Shown in pieces: positions 15,209 to 23,459 of a DNA stretch of 30,411 nucleotides. Position 1 is the stretch's first letter; every line of letters begins with the position of its first letter. Both the position numbers and the translations under genes were made by a program. The DNA is from Deltaproteobacteria bacterium (GTDB lineage: Bacteria > Myxococcota_A > SURF-8), in the NCBI GenBank assembly GCA_029570245.1, contig JAKQSH010000071.1, positions 1-30,411 of the forward strand. Direction: 5' to 3'. Under the pieces are notes generated by a model. The model was given only the letters and a program-made list of their open reading frames with translations. It searched no databases and was not told the DNA's origin.

Positions 15209-17849
15209 CAGACAGAGCCGAAAAGATCAGGAAGAATGTCCAAAACAGTCCGAGCAGAGCACCTATGGCACTACCTTTACGCCCTTTTCTCACAGCTTTC
15301 AATGCTTCATGTCCATAAGCTGCACCCAACATCAACACCCACAGAAGACCGGATACGCTGTTGATTTTTTTTGTCGTTTTCAATGCAGATGCGGCATCCG
15401 GCCTGAAAGGCTGATCCGGCGCCTGACCGGGTGGCGAACGCTCGGCGATTCTGTCATTCTTCTCCCATATGCTTTTCCAGACATCGCTTTTATATCCGAG
15501 CGCTTGCAGCCTGCGGATGTAGTCTGCAGCCAGCGCGGAACCTCCGGCTTCATTGTCAGCCTCCGGGCAGAGCTGAAGCCCGTCTATGACCGTGCAGTTT
15601 TCCGGCGCGCTTCCATCGGCAGTGTATTTTGCGTTGAGTTTCGCCGTCGTGCCGCCGTCTCGGTCTGTCAGCGTTATGGTCTGTGAATTGCCGCCAATCT
15701 GGATATTTTTCACAATATAAAGATTATCTTCACCGCCGGTGAAAAAGATATCCCTGATGCGTTCTTCTCTGCCTGCGGGAATAATCCATTCTTCGTCTTT
15801 ACGCTCGTTTGTGAAATCGGAGTTGATTTCTATTGCGTGTGATTCATCTCCATTTTCCGGCGGGTCTTCGAACATCGGGTGCCGGTAGAATCTGCACCAA
15901 TCCACCAGGTTTTTCCGATCGAGGCTGGATGCCGGAATGAATTGAATCTGCCAATTTGTGTCGTCCAGGCTTCTGCACGGAGCTCGTGTCGGAAACAGCG
16001 GCTTGAGTTCGCCCGGTGCGGTTTTTTCGTTTATCACCTTTTCGACAACAAATTGTGTGTTTCTCGAAATCAGCAGCAGCGCATCCGGTTCCGTCTTTGC
16101 GACGTTGCAGATGTTGCGGATCGGTGATTGCGGATCGACGGCGCGCATCAGGTAGTTGTCGGCATGGTCGCGCGGAATCGGCAGGTAAAACACCTGAGCT
16201 CCAGGTGTGTTTTTCTCGATTTTCTGTTTCAATTCCATATAAGGGCGCATATTGCGCTGAAAAGAAGATGCTGTATTTACTCTGTTTTCCGGTCCGAGAA
16301 GCGAAAAGTAAAAGCCGGTCAGATATGAATGATTCCAGATGACGGCCAGCAGTATGAAAAACGCCATCCGCCTGCGAGGCGTGGCTTTGAGTGTAAAAAG
16401 AAGCAGCGCCGCCATTTCGCTGTTGAAAGGCAAGGTTTTCAGTAACATCAGAAAAGTGAATACAATAAGAAGACGCGGCACCACCGATTTAAGATTGAAG
16501 GCCAGATATCCTGCAGCTGCCGACGCGAACGGATAAAAAAGCAGGCTGTAGCGGGCGTGGTTGGTGCCCCAGTCCCATTCGTTGAAATGCAGCGGAAACG
16601 GAATGCCCGGCACCAGTTTGTTCGGAAACGCCATGAGTACGATTCCGGTGAACACATAAAGCGCGTAAACAAGCAGAGTCGTGTTTTCTGAGTCGCCATC
16701 TTTTACCCATTGCGACAAGCGACCGCTTCTGTAAAAAGACCTTGCCGCCAATAACGCCAGAACCACGACATATGCCATGAACACTATGAATCCGGGCTCA
16801 ACCTGATTGGTGACTGCTCTGGCCAGGCCGTTGCTGTTAACCCTGAAGAAGATCATTGACGAAGCGCTTAACAGAATAATCCATAGCAGAATATGTCTCT
16901 TCAGTCGTCCCATGCTGAACAGAATCAGCCCGGCATGCCCGAAAGCCACCAGCCACATGAGATTCAGTTGTTTTGTCGAGTAAAATTGAAACAGCAGAAT
17001 CAGCGCGCACCAGGCAGACAGCAGGCTTTCACGGCGTCTTTCCGGCATGTCGGAAAGCCTCAGGCTTTCAAGGACGTTGAACGAAAGCAGATACAGCGCA
17101 GCTCCGGCAAGTTCGTATGGCAGACCATGCGAAAGAACAACAGGCCCCAGGCAGAGCAGAGCCAGAAAAAGAGCGGCGACAGCGCCTTTGCGTCCCAGCG
17201 CATGCAGCGCGGCGTCCCCAAGACTGCGCCACAGGATCAGAGCAAAATTAAGCTGGAAAATTACATATATCCAGCCGTTGACGGCAAAGCGCAGAAATGG
17301 AGATGAAGTTTTACCGGGAAGAAGGTCGCTGATTCGGTAAAAATAATCGTAAATGCAGAAGAATGGTTTGTCGTTGGCCCAGTTGCTCTGAACGGAATCC
17401 ATGAATTTGTCGAAGACAAAGAAGTCGTCGAAATCCGGCGCCGAAAGATGGAAAGGCAGCAGCGGATAAATCAGGCACCACAGCAAAAATATGAGGGCGG
17501 CATAAGGTCGCCATGCGGCGGGCGCATTACGTAGAAAAAGGCTCAGAGTAAGAACACTTGCAAACAGCAGCAGACACAGGCCGATTGTTCCCTGAAGCGT
17601 CAGCGGTACGGTATGAAGCAGCAGCCTGTAACGCTCGTAAGTGTCGGCAGGGCTTAGCACCTGCAACCAGGGACTGAAAGAAAAGCGGGATGATAAAGAG
17701 AAAGCGATCAATGCTAGAGCAAACCCCAGCACAAACTTACCGGAAAAACGTGACGGCGCATTCCGGTTTCTGCGCTGTTCCAGAAAGCCGTACATCCGCA
17801 GTACTAACACAGTCAACAGACCGAGTGCCGGGAGGAACAGAAACTTCAT
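15201..17849 (-). CDS. Large polytopic membrane protein with extracytoplasmic domain
   Basis: I do not recognise this 882-residue protein as a named family. Roughly the first 530 residues contain a dozen or so hydrophobic helices joined by short loops. One early loop holds HLSAPDFDDFFVFDKF and WANDKPFFCIYDYFYR, a topology and acidic-loop style reminiscent of GT-C glycosyltransferases and O-antigen-ligase-type proteins. Residues about 530-810 are hydrophilic, with several Cys and a beta-rich stretch. Two final hydrophobic helices end the protein (SGLLWVLMLGAAYG and ALLGLFWTFFLIF). The ATG follows AGGAG by 10 nt. It is encoded just upstream of a nucleotide-sugar dehydrogenase and a glycosyltransferase on the same strand, so a role in envelope glycan assembly is plausible but inferred. 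Confidence 0.85.
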   Translation of the reverse strand: MKFLFLPALGLLTVLVLRMYGFLEQRRNRNAPSRFSGKFVLGFALALIAFSLSSRFSFSPWLQVLSPADTYERYRLLLHTVPLTLQGTIGLCLLLFASVLTLSLFLRNAPAAWRPYAALIFLLWCLIYPLLPFHLSAPDFDDFFVFDKFMDSVQSNWANDKPFFCIYDYFYRISDLLPGKTSSPFLRFAVNGWIYVIFQLNFALILWRSLGDAALHALGRKGAVAALFLALLCLGPVVLSHGLPYELAGAALYLLSFNVLESLRLSDMPERRRESLLSAWCALILLFQFYSTKQLNLMWLVAFGHAGLILFSMGRLKRHILLWIILLSASSMIFFRVNSNGLARAVTNQVEPGFIVFMAYVVVLALLAARSFYRSGRLSQWVKDGDSENTTLLVYALYVFTGIVLMAFPNKLVPGIPFPLHFNEWDWGTNHARYSLLFYPFASAAAGYLAFNLKSVVPRLLIVFTFLMLLKTLPFNSEMAALLLFTLKATPRRRMAFFILLAVIWNHSYLTGFYFSLLGPENRVNTASSFQRNMRPYMELKQKIEKNTPGAQVFYLPIPRDHADNYLMRAVDPQSPIRNICNVAKTEPDALLLISRNTQFVVEKVINEKTAPGELKPLFPTRAPCRSLDDTNWQIQFIPASSLDRKNLVDWCRFYRHPMFEDPPENGDESHAIEINSDFTNERKDEEWIIPAGREERIRDIFFTGGEDNLYIVKNIQIGGNSQTITLTDRDGGTTAKLNAKYTADGSAPENCTVIDGLQLCPEADNEAGGSALAADYIRRLQALGYKSDVWKSIWEKNDRIAERSPPGQAPDQPFRPDAASALKTTKKINSVSGLLWVLMLGAAYGHEALKAVRKGRKGSAIGALLGLFWTFFLIFSALSVD

Positions 17850-18151
17850 CTGTACTCAGCTCCTGATTTTTTTCACGAATGCAGCGGTCAAGACTAGTCT
17901 CCTCGCTTTCTAAACGTGTGCATATCCGCTTTGTCCAGCATACAGTCTATACTCAATTTCTGCCTAAATCCAGATACTGAACATAATCACTCAAACGGGT
18001 GGATTGCTAATAAGGTTGCTGTATATGTGGCTCAATACTCTGACTTCACCGGCGAATCTGATTTCCGGCAAAAATCGACAGCTCGGCTCCCTGTCCATTG
18101 TGGCAGACATAAGCTTCTGTTGCACCAGCTGCTTCGATTGTCTGTCTCTTT
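17850..18151. other. Intergenic region, 302 nt, no supported gene
   Basis: This lies between the start of the membrane-protein gene (17849) and the stop of the SUMF1-domain lipoprotein (18152), both on the minus strand. It contains a weak promoter-like pair and a perfect 10-bp palindrome, AGACTAGTCT, at 17891-17900. No clear terminator follows the lipoprotein gene. Confidence 0.6.
18007..18035 (-). promoter_or_regulatory. Weak predicted promoter for the membrane protein gene
   Basis: On the minus strand TTGAGC (18035-18030) and TATTAG (18012-18007) are separated by 17 nt, each matching 4 of 6 consensus positions. The leader would be about 150 nt. Low confidence. Confidence 0.25.
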
Positions 18152-19144
18152 TTATTCAATATCGCGCACGCAGCGGAAGCCGGCGAAGTGACTGTATGTA
18201 AACGCCGAAAAAGTCCACATGCGATTGGACAGCCTCAATCCGCGCGCCAGATAAAAACAGGAGCCTCCGCGCAGTACGCGCAACGAGCAATCATCCATGT
18301 CCACCCATGCGCTGCCGTCGGCGGGCGCCCCTGAATAATTCTCGTGAACACAATCCTGCACCCATTCGAGTACATTGCCCAGCATGTCGTACAAGCCGAA
18401 GCGATTGGGCGTCTTCAAGCCGACCGGGTGTGTTTTTTCTTCACTGTTCGACTGATACCAGGCGATATCGTCCAGGCAGGCGGGATCGTTTCCGCAATAA
18501 AATATTCCGGTGCTTCCGGCGCGGGCGGCGAATTCCCATTCGGCCTCGCTCGGTAAACGCGCTCCGACAGCCTCGCAGAAACTGCGTGCATCGTACCAGT
18601 TGACGCGTTCTACCGGACAATCTCCGCAGCCTCCGTTTGCACTGGGATTTTCACCTGTTACGGAAAAATACTGATTCTGTGTGATTTCATTGACGTTTAT
18701 CTCGAAAGAAAGAATATCCACTCTGTGGCGCGGTTTTTCACGATTCTGACAGTCGGCGTCGTTTTCGGCGCAACCCATTACAAAACAGCCGGATGGAACA
18801 GTGACCCACTTCAGTCCAAGATTGTCGGTTCGAACCGTTCCGTCCGGCTCTTCGTTCATGGTGCAGTTCCAGTCTTCTTCAGGAAAATCGTCTTCTGATT
18901 CCAGCTCATTTTCTGTTTCCGGCGTTTCCTGTTCCAGGGTTTCCCTATCGCCATCGCCTGAATAGAAATCGTCTGTGCAACGCCCATCGACGCAATTCAT
19001 GCCTGCCAGACAATCGTCGGACTCATCGCAAACTTTGCCGGAATCGGGGGCGCCTGTTTCTGCGTTACAGGAAAAACACAGCATGAACAACAATATTACA
19101 ATTGCCGCAACATAACCTGTATTTTTCTTCAGGTACTGCTTCAC
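18152..19144 (-). CDS. Lipoprotein with SUMF1/FGE-like domain
   Basis: I start this 330-residue protein at the GTG at 19144, because it gives a compact Lys-rich then hydrophobic signal ending in CFSC (Cys26). The longer TTG start at 19192 adds an unconvincing 16 residues. The lipobox position -3 is Cys, which is unusual. A short CDESDDCxxGMxC module and an acidic Glu-rich linker follow. From about residue 110 there is a formylglycine-generating-enzyme-type domain: VPSGCFVMGC, EINVNEITQNQYF, VNWYDARSFCEAVGARLPSE, EFAARAG, GLYDMLGNVLEWVQD, RVLRGGS and FAGFRCVRD. The paired catalytic cysteines of true FGE (the SWLCH-x-x-YC pattern) are absent after RGGS. A non-catalytic or different role at the cell surface is therefore more likely than sulfatase maturation. 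Confidence 0.88.
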   Translation of the reverse strand: MKQYLKKNTGYVAAIVILLFMLCFSCNAETGAPDSGKVCDESDDCLAGMNCVDGRCTDDFYSGDGDRETLEQETPETENELESEDDFPEEDWNCTMNEEPDGTVRTDNLGLKWVTVPSGCFVMGCAENDADCQNREKPRHRVDILSFEINVNEITQNQYFSVTGENPSANGGCGDCPVERVNWYDARSFCEAVGARLPSEAEWEFAARAGSTGIFYCGNDPACLDDIAWYQSNSEEKTHPVGLKTPNRFGLYDMLGNVLEWVQDCVHENYSGAPADGSAWVDMDDCSLRVLRGGSCFYLARGLRLSNRMWTFSAFTYSHFAGFRCVRDIE

Positions 19145-19224
19145 AAAAGTTCCGTTTCTGCCCAAGCTTCCGAAATCAAAAACACCCGGCAACTGAAATC
19201 AGAATGTTGCAATCAACCCCCCGG

Positions 19225-19252
19225 AAAAGCCGCCGGAATTGCGGCTTTTTTT
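19225..19252. terminator. Intrinsic terminator downstream of the IgGFc-like gene
   Basis: AAAAGCCGC (19225-19233) and GCGGCTTTT (19241-19249) form a 9-bp stem around CGGAATT, followed on the plus strand by further T. On the minus strand, where the neighbouring genes lie, the stem ends in GCGGCTTTT. It sits just after the stop of the gene at 19271 and before the next lipoprotein gene. Confidence 0.75.
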
Positions 19253-19270
19253 CTGCGATACGAAAAACGA

Positions 19271-21742
19271 TCAGTGCGGCATGAAATAAAGGTCCAGGCC
19301 CGCCGGGTAGGCATATGAAACGAATTCATCATAGCCATACACAATAAGCCCGACCGGGCTGCTGGCGGTCAGAACATGCGTTCCGTCGTCGATCTGCTTG
19401 CGCAGCACAAAAGCATTTATTCCTTCCACCTGATCGAAAGAGGAAGTTAGCGGTTGGCCGTCCAGCAGAATTTCCACATCAGCCGATTTCGCCAGAATGT
19501 TTATGTAGTCTTTATTGTAAGTGTCCGGCGTAAGGAAGACATACTGCTTGCGATACTGCTCAACGGGCGGCACCAGTATGTACGAAGGATCGCCGTATGC
19601 GGAACAGTCTTCGTATTCGTAGGCGTCGTAGCACTGGCCGACGATGAATTCCCCAAGAAGAACGCGGTTGCCCGGACCGGAGAGCACCACGAAATCGCGG
19701 TCTGTCTCTATCATGCAGGTTTCTCCGGCGTTCAGCGTGCGCGCACAGGTCAGCTTCGAATCGTCGCCTGCGTATTCCGGCAGTTCGTTCACCACATCCG
19801 CCGGACGGATATCAAGCTCTGTTCCGTCGGAAAGCGCCAGTATTTTGTATATGTTCTTATGATTGTACTGCGTAGGTTTCATGCGCCCGGCGATATACTG
19901 ACTGGCCCATGAACTGGTCGGGAAAAGCTGCTCTTCCATGTGATCGCAGGCCCAGGCAATGTGCGGCACGAACTGGCACTCGTTGCCGGTGTAAACCGCA
20001 ACAGGATTGTCGGAAGTGACTACCGTTCCGGTAAGGTCGGAACCCAGACAGAGGTTTGCGCTTTCGGAAGAAATATCGCTGAAATAACAGGTGTCGGGGT
20101 CGCCCTGGGTGTGATCCGAAACCAGTTGCAGGACTTCGTGCTGCTCCAGAGTAAAGGTTTTTTCCTCACCGGTTTTTATGGCTTCAACATTCACTCCGGC
20201 GGCGATTTCTCCGGCGGCCTTGACGGTAACGGTCGTCTGACCTTCCGCTGTGGCGACAATACTGATGAATGCGCGCGAATCTTCACCTTCAAAAGACCAG
20301 TCGCCTCCCCAGCTCTGACTGCCTTCCACAAGGGGAGTATAAGCAAGCACCATGTATTCACGCCCTAAAACATGCTCAGGGAGCAGCAGAGAAGCGTCGT
20401 TGGTGTACGAATAGCACTCGCCGCGATCGTCTTTCTTGTTGTAGCAGGAAGTGTCGATAAGGTATGTGAGCGGATTGAACTGTGTAACAGTGACCGGAAT
20501 GTCGCTTCCCAGATGCCAGGCGAATTTCTGGCGCGCAGAGCCCTGCAATTCATAATACGGCAAACGCACCGTAACGTTGTTCTGTGGAGCAACTTCTCTT
20601 GTTATCGGGTCTTTGCCGGGGATTTCGATGCTGATATGCGCGGTATAGGTGTCGTTTGTGTTGGAAACCACCACCGCGAACTCGGACTCTTCGCCTTTTT
20701 TGAATGCGCGGTCCAGCTGAGGATTTGGTGTGACCACCGGCCAGTAATCGCAGCCCATGTAGCTGTCCGACAGAACGGCCTGTGCACAAAGGTCGAGGCA
20801 CTGTCCGTCGATACAGCGATATCCTGCGTCACCGGCTTCGCAGGGAGTTTTTTCAGGTAGATAGCCGCTGCCGTCGGAATTGCACTGGCGGATGGTGTGC
20901 TCGTCTTCGCAACTGAAGCTGTCGGCCACACAAACCGTCGCGTTTTCGTTGACGCAGCCGAATTCGTCCAGACAGACTTCGCCTTCAGGACAGTCCTGCG
21001 GAGCGTTCCAGCCGTCGCCCATGGTGTTGCAGTACCGAATGCGCTGTCTGCCGGAGCACTGGTAATCCATGCCCGGACGGCAGACGGAGCCGATGCAGCG
21101 GCCTTCGCTGCATATTTTGCTTCCGTCGCATTCCTGCGGGTCTTCCCAGGAGTTACCGGCCAGATTGCAGGTGACGACTTTGCCTTCCGAGTTGCAGGCG
21201 GTGTCGCCCGGCTCGCAGTCTACAGACTGGCAGTCGTTGTCAAGACACACTTCATCTTCGGCACACTCCACCGGGTCGAGCCAGCCGTCGCCTTCCGAAT
21301 TGCAGGTTTGCAGGCTGTGGTCGCTTGCGCAGCGCTTCTGAACATCGGCCTGGCAGATTGAAGTATCCACGCAGGCGTCACCGTAACAGACTTTTCCGCT
21401 GGGGCAGGTGCCGGGCTCCAGCCACTCTCCGTTTTCATCGCACTGACTTATGAGTTCGCCAACGCACTTCAGATCGCCGACGGAGCAGGGCGAATCGGCG
21501 TCGGAATCGCCGTCATCGGAAACGGTGACGCACTCACCCTCGGAACATTTCTCTCCGGCCTGGCAGTTTACGGATTCTCCCCAGCTTTTTTCAGCGTTGC
21601 ATATGCTGTATGTGCTGTAGCCGTCACAGCGTTTTGTGCCGGGCCAGCAGCTTTCATCTTCGGAGCCGGAACCTTCTCCGCATGCCGAAAATACAGCGAA
21701 TGAAAACGAAACCAGAAACAGCAGGAAATATTTGGCAGACAT
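19271..21742 (-). CDS. Lipoprotein with six cysteine modules and IgGFc-binding-like domain
   Basis: The protein has 823 residues from an ATG at 21742 that lies 6 nt after GAGG; the open frame extends 27 nt further without a ribosome site. The signal peptide ends in FSAC (Cys21). Residues 32-315 hold six modules of about 40-45 residues with the pattern C, xxC, CNxxGxxW, EC, xxxVCxxxxC. From about 329 (MGCDYW) to the end the sequence matches the N-terminal IgGFc-binding-protein domain known from mucin-like FCGBP and many deltaproteobacterial secreted proteins. Visible elements are NTNDTYTAHISI, a PYYELQG segment, GRMKPTQYNHKNIYKI and PVEQYRKQYVFLTPDTYNKDYINI. Adhesion or binding to surface polymers is the usual inference for such proteins; there is no biochemical evidence here. 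It is transcribed towards the terminator at 19225-19252. Confidence 0.9.
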   Translation of the reverse strand: MSAKYFLLFLVSFSFAVFSACGEGSGSEDESCWPGTKRCDGYSTYSICNAEKSWGESVNCQAGEKCSEGECVTVSDDGDSDADSPCSVGDLKCVGELISQCDENGEWLEPGTCPSGKVCYGDACVDTSICQADVQKRCASDHSLQTCNSEGDGWLDPVECAEDEVCLDNDCQSVDCEPGDTACNSEGKVVTCNLAGNSWEDPQECDGSKICSEGRCIGSVCRPGMDYQCSGRQRIRYCNTMGDGWNAPQDCPEGEVCLDEFGCVNENATVCVADSFSCEDEHTIRQCNSDGSGYLPEKTPCEAGDAGYRCIDGQCLDLCAQAVLSDSYMGCDYWPVVTPNPQLDRAFKKGEESEFAVVVSNTNDTYTAHISIEIPGKDPITREVAPQNNVTVRLPYYELQGSARQKFAWHLGSDIPVTVTQFNPLTYLIDTSCYNKKDDRGECYSYTNDASLLLPEHVLGREYMVLAYTPLVEGSQSWGGDWSFEGEDSRAFISIVATAEGQTTVTVKAAGEIAAGVNVEAIKTGEEKTFTLEQHEVLQLVSDHTQGDPDTCYFSDISSESANLCLGSDLTGTVVTSDNPVAVYTGNECQFVPHIAWACDHMEEQLFPTSSWASQYIAGRMKPTQYNHKNIYKILALSDGTELDIRPADVVNELPEYAGDDSKLTCARTLNAGETCMIETDRDFVVLSGPGNRVLLGEFIVGQCYDAYEYEDCSAYGDPSYILVPPVEQYRKQYVFLTPDTYNKDYINILAKSADVEILLDGQPLTSSFDQVEGINAFVLRKQIDDGTHVLTASSPVGLIVYGYDEFVSYAYPAGLDLYFMPH
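20798..21649 (-). repeat. Six tandem cysteine modules of about 45 residues
   Basis: Each module has a Cys pair near its start, a CNxxGxxW or CDExGxW core and a terminal EVCxxxxC pattern. Modules share pieces such as CNSEGDGW and CNTMGDGW, showing internal duplication. They resemble modules near residues 110-150 and 180-220 of the lipoprotein at 6891-9131, so the repeat type is shared between the two proteins. Confidence 0.8.
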
Positions 21743-21759
21743 TGTATACCTCAAGCGTG

Positions 21760-21778
21760 GGGCCGACACTTCCGGCCC
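21760..21778. promoter_or_regulatory. GC-rich hairpin in the leader of the IgGFc-like gene
   Basis: GGGCCG (21760-21765) and CGGCCC (21773-21778) form a 6-bp stem around ACACTTC. It lies between the predicted promoter and the ribosome site of the gene at 21742. It may affect translation or messenger stability; there is no direct evidence. Confidence 0.35.
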
Positions 21779-21796
21779 GTAAATATTGACTGAAAA

Positions 21797-21825
21797 GATT
21801 TATCAGTTAAGCCGGAGTCTGTCAA
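21797..21825 (-). promoter_or_regulatory. Predicted promoter for the IgGFc-like lipoprotein
   Basis: On the minus strand a perfect TTGACA (21825-21820) is followed after 17 nt by TAAATC (21802-21797). The -10 is weak. It lies between the stop of the serine hydrolase gene and the lipoprotein start. Confidence 0.4.
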
Positions 21826-21845
21826 CCGTGATATATGAAGGGATA

Positions 21846-22982
21846 TTACAGCGGCAGTTGCTTTACGAAAGCGGCCAGCAGTTTCTTCCAGCCTTCGTTG
21901 TCCATATTCCCGCGACTTGTGCCGAGCCTGACGATTATGAGATTCTGCGACTGGTTTACGTACAGGTACTGTCCCAGGTGTCCGATAGCCATGAAATCGC
22001 TTCCGTCTTCGGACAGTTTCCACCATTGATACTGATAGAACCAAGGGCTGCCTTCGAATGTGTCAAGACTCGTTGATTTCTCCACCCATTCGCGCGAAAC
22101 GATCCGTCTGCCGTTCCAGTCTCCGCCATGAAGGTACAGCCGGCCTATGCGTGCAAAATCCCGTGCCGTGGCGGCGATGCAGCAGTACGTCTTTTCGATG
22201 CCGTCGGGCAGATGATCCACGCTCCACAGCGCATCGTGCTCCATGCCGAGAGGCGTCCAGATATTTTCCTGAAGATACTGCGTCAGTGTGCGGTCTTTCA
22301 GCGCACGCTGCAATACCAGCCCCAGCAGTTCGCTGTCGCCGCTTTTGTAACGCCATACAGTGCCGGGCTCATCCACAACGCGCATGCGTTTGATCCAATA
22401 CATCTGATCGTCGGTGTAATAAAAATAGGGGTGAACGCAGAATGGATGATCGGCTTCGATGTAATCGCTGCCGCTGGTCATCTGCAGAAGATGGCGCAAC
22501 CGCACGCGTTCGAAGCCGCGCCCGGACAGCTCAGGCACAAATTCGGTTACAAACTGCTCCTCGGATTTTATCAGTCCTTCGTCGATGGCGATGCCGATCA
22601 GCATGGAAGTGATTGATTTGGCCATGGAGAACGAATACGAAATGCTCTGGCGCGAGTGTCCGTTGTAATAGCTCTCTTTTATGATGCGATCATTTTTGAT
22701 CGCGATGAAGGCCAGTGTGTCGTTTTCCTCAAGCAAAGCATCGAGATCGTAAAGCGTGTCATCCACTTCCAGGTATTCCAGCGCGCCGGCTGTCGAATTA
22801 TCATATTCGAGCCCGGATTGTTCAGTGGAAGCTTTCAGTTCGCGGTTGGGAAAAATCCTGTAATCATCCACGTCTGATTCGTTATAGCGCAGCATTTTTG
22901 CCGAAGCGCACGAAAACAGAAGCATTGCGGCTGCAAGCACCGGCAGAATGAATCCGAAATTGCAATATGGCTTGTCAGCCAT
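21846..22982 (-). CDS. Beta-lactamase-fold serine hydrolase lipoprotein
   Basis: This 378-residue protein belongs to the class C beta-lactamase/esterase/DD-peptidase superfamily. The N-terminal signal ends in LFSC (Cys25), so it is probably envelope-anchored. The nucleophile motif is SMAK (Ser119-Lys122). The second motif reads RYKSGDSELLG, with Ser in the place of the usual Asn of YxN and a tyrosine just before it. A C-terminal GHLGQ replaces KTG. Such variants are commonly esterases or peptidases rather than true beta-lactamases. The ATG overlaps the stop of the SRPBCC gene by 8 nt, so translation is probably coupled. It is the last gene of the four-gene operon starting at 26024. Confidence 0.9.
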   Translation of the reverse strand: MADKPYCNFGFILPVLAAAMLLFSCASAKMLRYNESDVDDYRIFPNRELKASTEQSGLEYDNSTAGALEYLEVDDTLYDLDALLEENDTLAFIAIKNDRIIKESYYNGHSRQSISYSFSMAKSITSMLIGIAIDEGLIKSEEQFVTEFVPELSGRGFERVRLRHLLQMTSGSDYIEADHPFCVHPYFYYTDDQMYWIKRMRVVDEPGTVWRYKSGDSELLGLVLQRALKDRTLTQYLQENIWTPLGMEHDALWSVDHLPDGIEKTYCCIAATARDFARIGRLYLHGGDWNGRRIVSREWVEKSTSLDTFEGSPWFYQYQWWKLSEDGSDFMAIGHLGQYLYVNQSQNLIIVRLGTSRGNMDNEGWKKLLAAFVKQLPL

Positions 22983-23445
22983 GTGCGTTCCAGTCGAAAG
23001 GCCCTTTCTCGAAACTGTCGATAAGGCGCTTCAACACAACGTCCCAGGCTCGTTCGAAGTACGCAAAGGCTTTGTCCCAGAGCGGGCCTTCAGGCCAGTC
23101 TTTATGCAGCAATTCCAGCCTCACACCATTTTTCTTCTGCTCGAAAAAGACAACCACCGTTGTGTAACTGTTGCGAATCTCCGCCAGATGCGGCGGATTG
23201 TTCCAGGTGAAGCTGAGCACGTTGTTCGGGATGAATCCCAGAATACGGCATCCTTCAGAACCGCGTGAGCCTTCAGGCTGCGAAAGATCAAAATACAGCT
23301 CGTAAGGTCCGTTGTTGCGAAGCTGAATGTCTGCGTCTGGAGCAAAAAAAGTTCTGGCGCCCTCGGATGTCGTCCAGGCACGCCATACGCTTTCAAGTGG
23401 AGCCTGCAGCAGAATTTCTTTCTTAATGGTTCTTACATCAGGCAT
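22975..23445 (-). CDS. SRPBCC (AHSA1-like) domain protein
   Basis: This 156-residue cytoplasmic protein has the START/Bet v 1-like fold of the AHSA1 family, shown by IKKEILLQAPLESVWRAWT at the N-terminus, FFAPDA, YELYFD, GSEGCRILGFIPNNVLSFTW and a C-terminal W-x-x-VLKRLIDSFE helix. Family members bind hydrophobic ligands in a cavity; the ligand here is unknown. No strong ribosome site is visible (AAGAG before the ATG). It lies 14 nt after the RpiB-like gene and overlaps the serine hydrolase gene, so it is part of the operon. Confidence 0.9.
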   Translation of the reverse strand: MPDVRTIKKEILLQAPLESVWRAWTTSEGARTFFAPDADIQLRNNGPYELYFDLSQPEGSRGSEGCRILGFIPNNVLSFTWNNPPHLAEIRNSYTTVVVFFEQKKNGVRLELLHKDWPEGPLWDKAFAYFERAWDVVLKRLIDSFEKGPFDWNAHG

Positions 23446-23459
23446 GAAAAACTCTTATT

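Noticed and set aside
17916..18191. 91-residue plus-strand frame in the intergenic region
   Set aside because: No convincing ribosome site, no recognisable sequence, and its end overlaps the well-supported lipoprotein gene.
18152..19144. True formylglycine-generating enzyme (sulfatase activation)
   Set aside because: The catalytic cysteine pair is absent, the protein is an exported lipoprotein, and no sulfatase gene is in the window.
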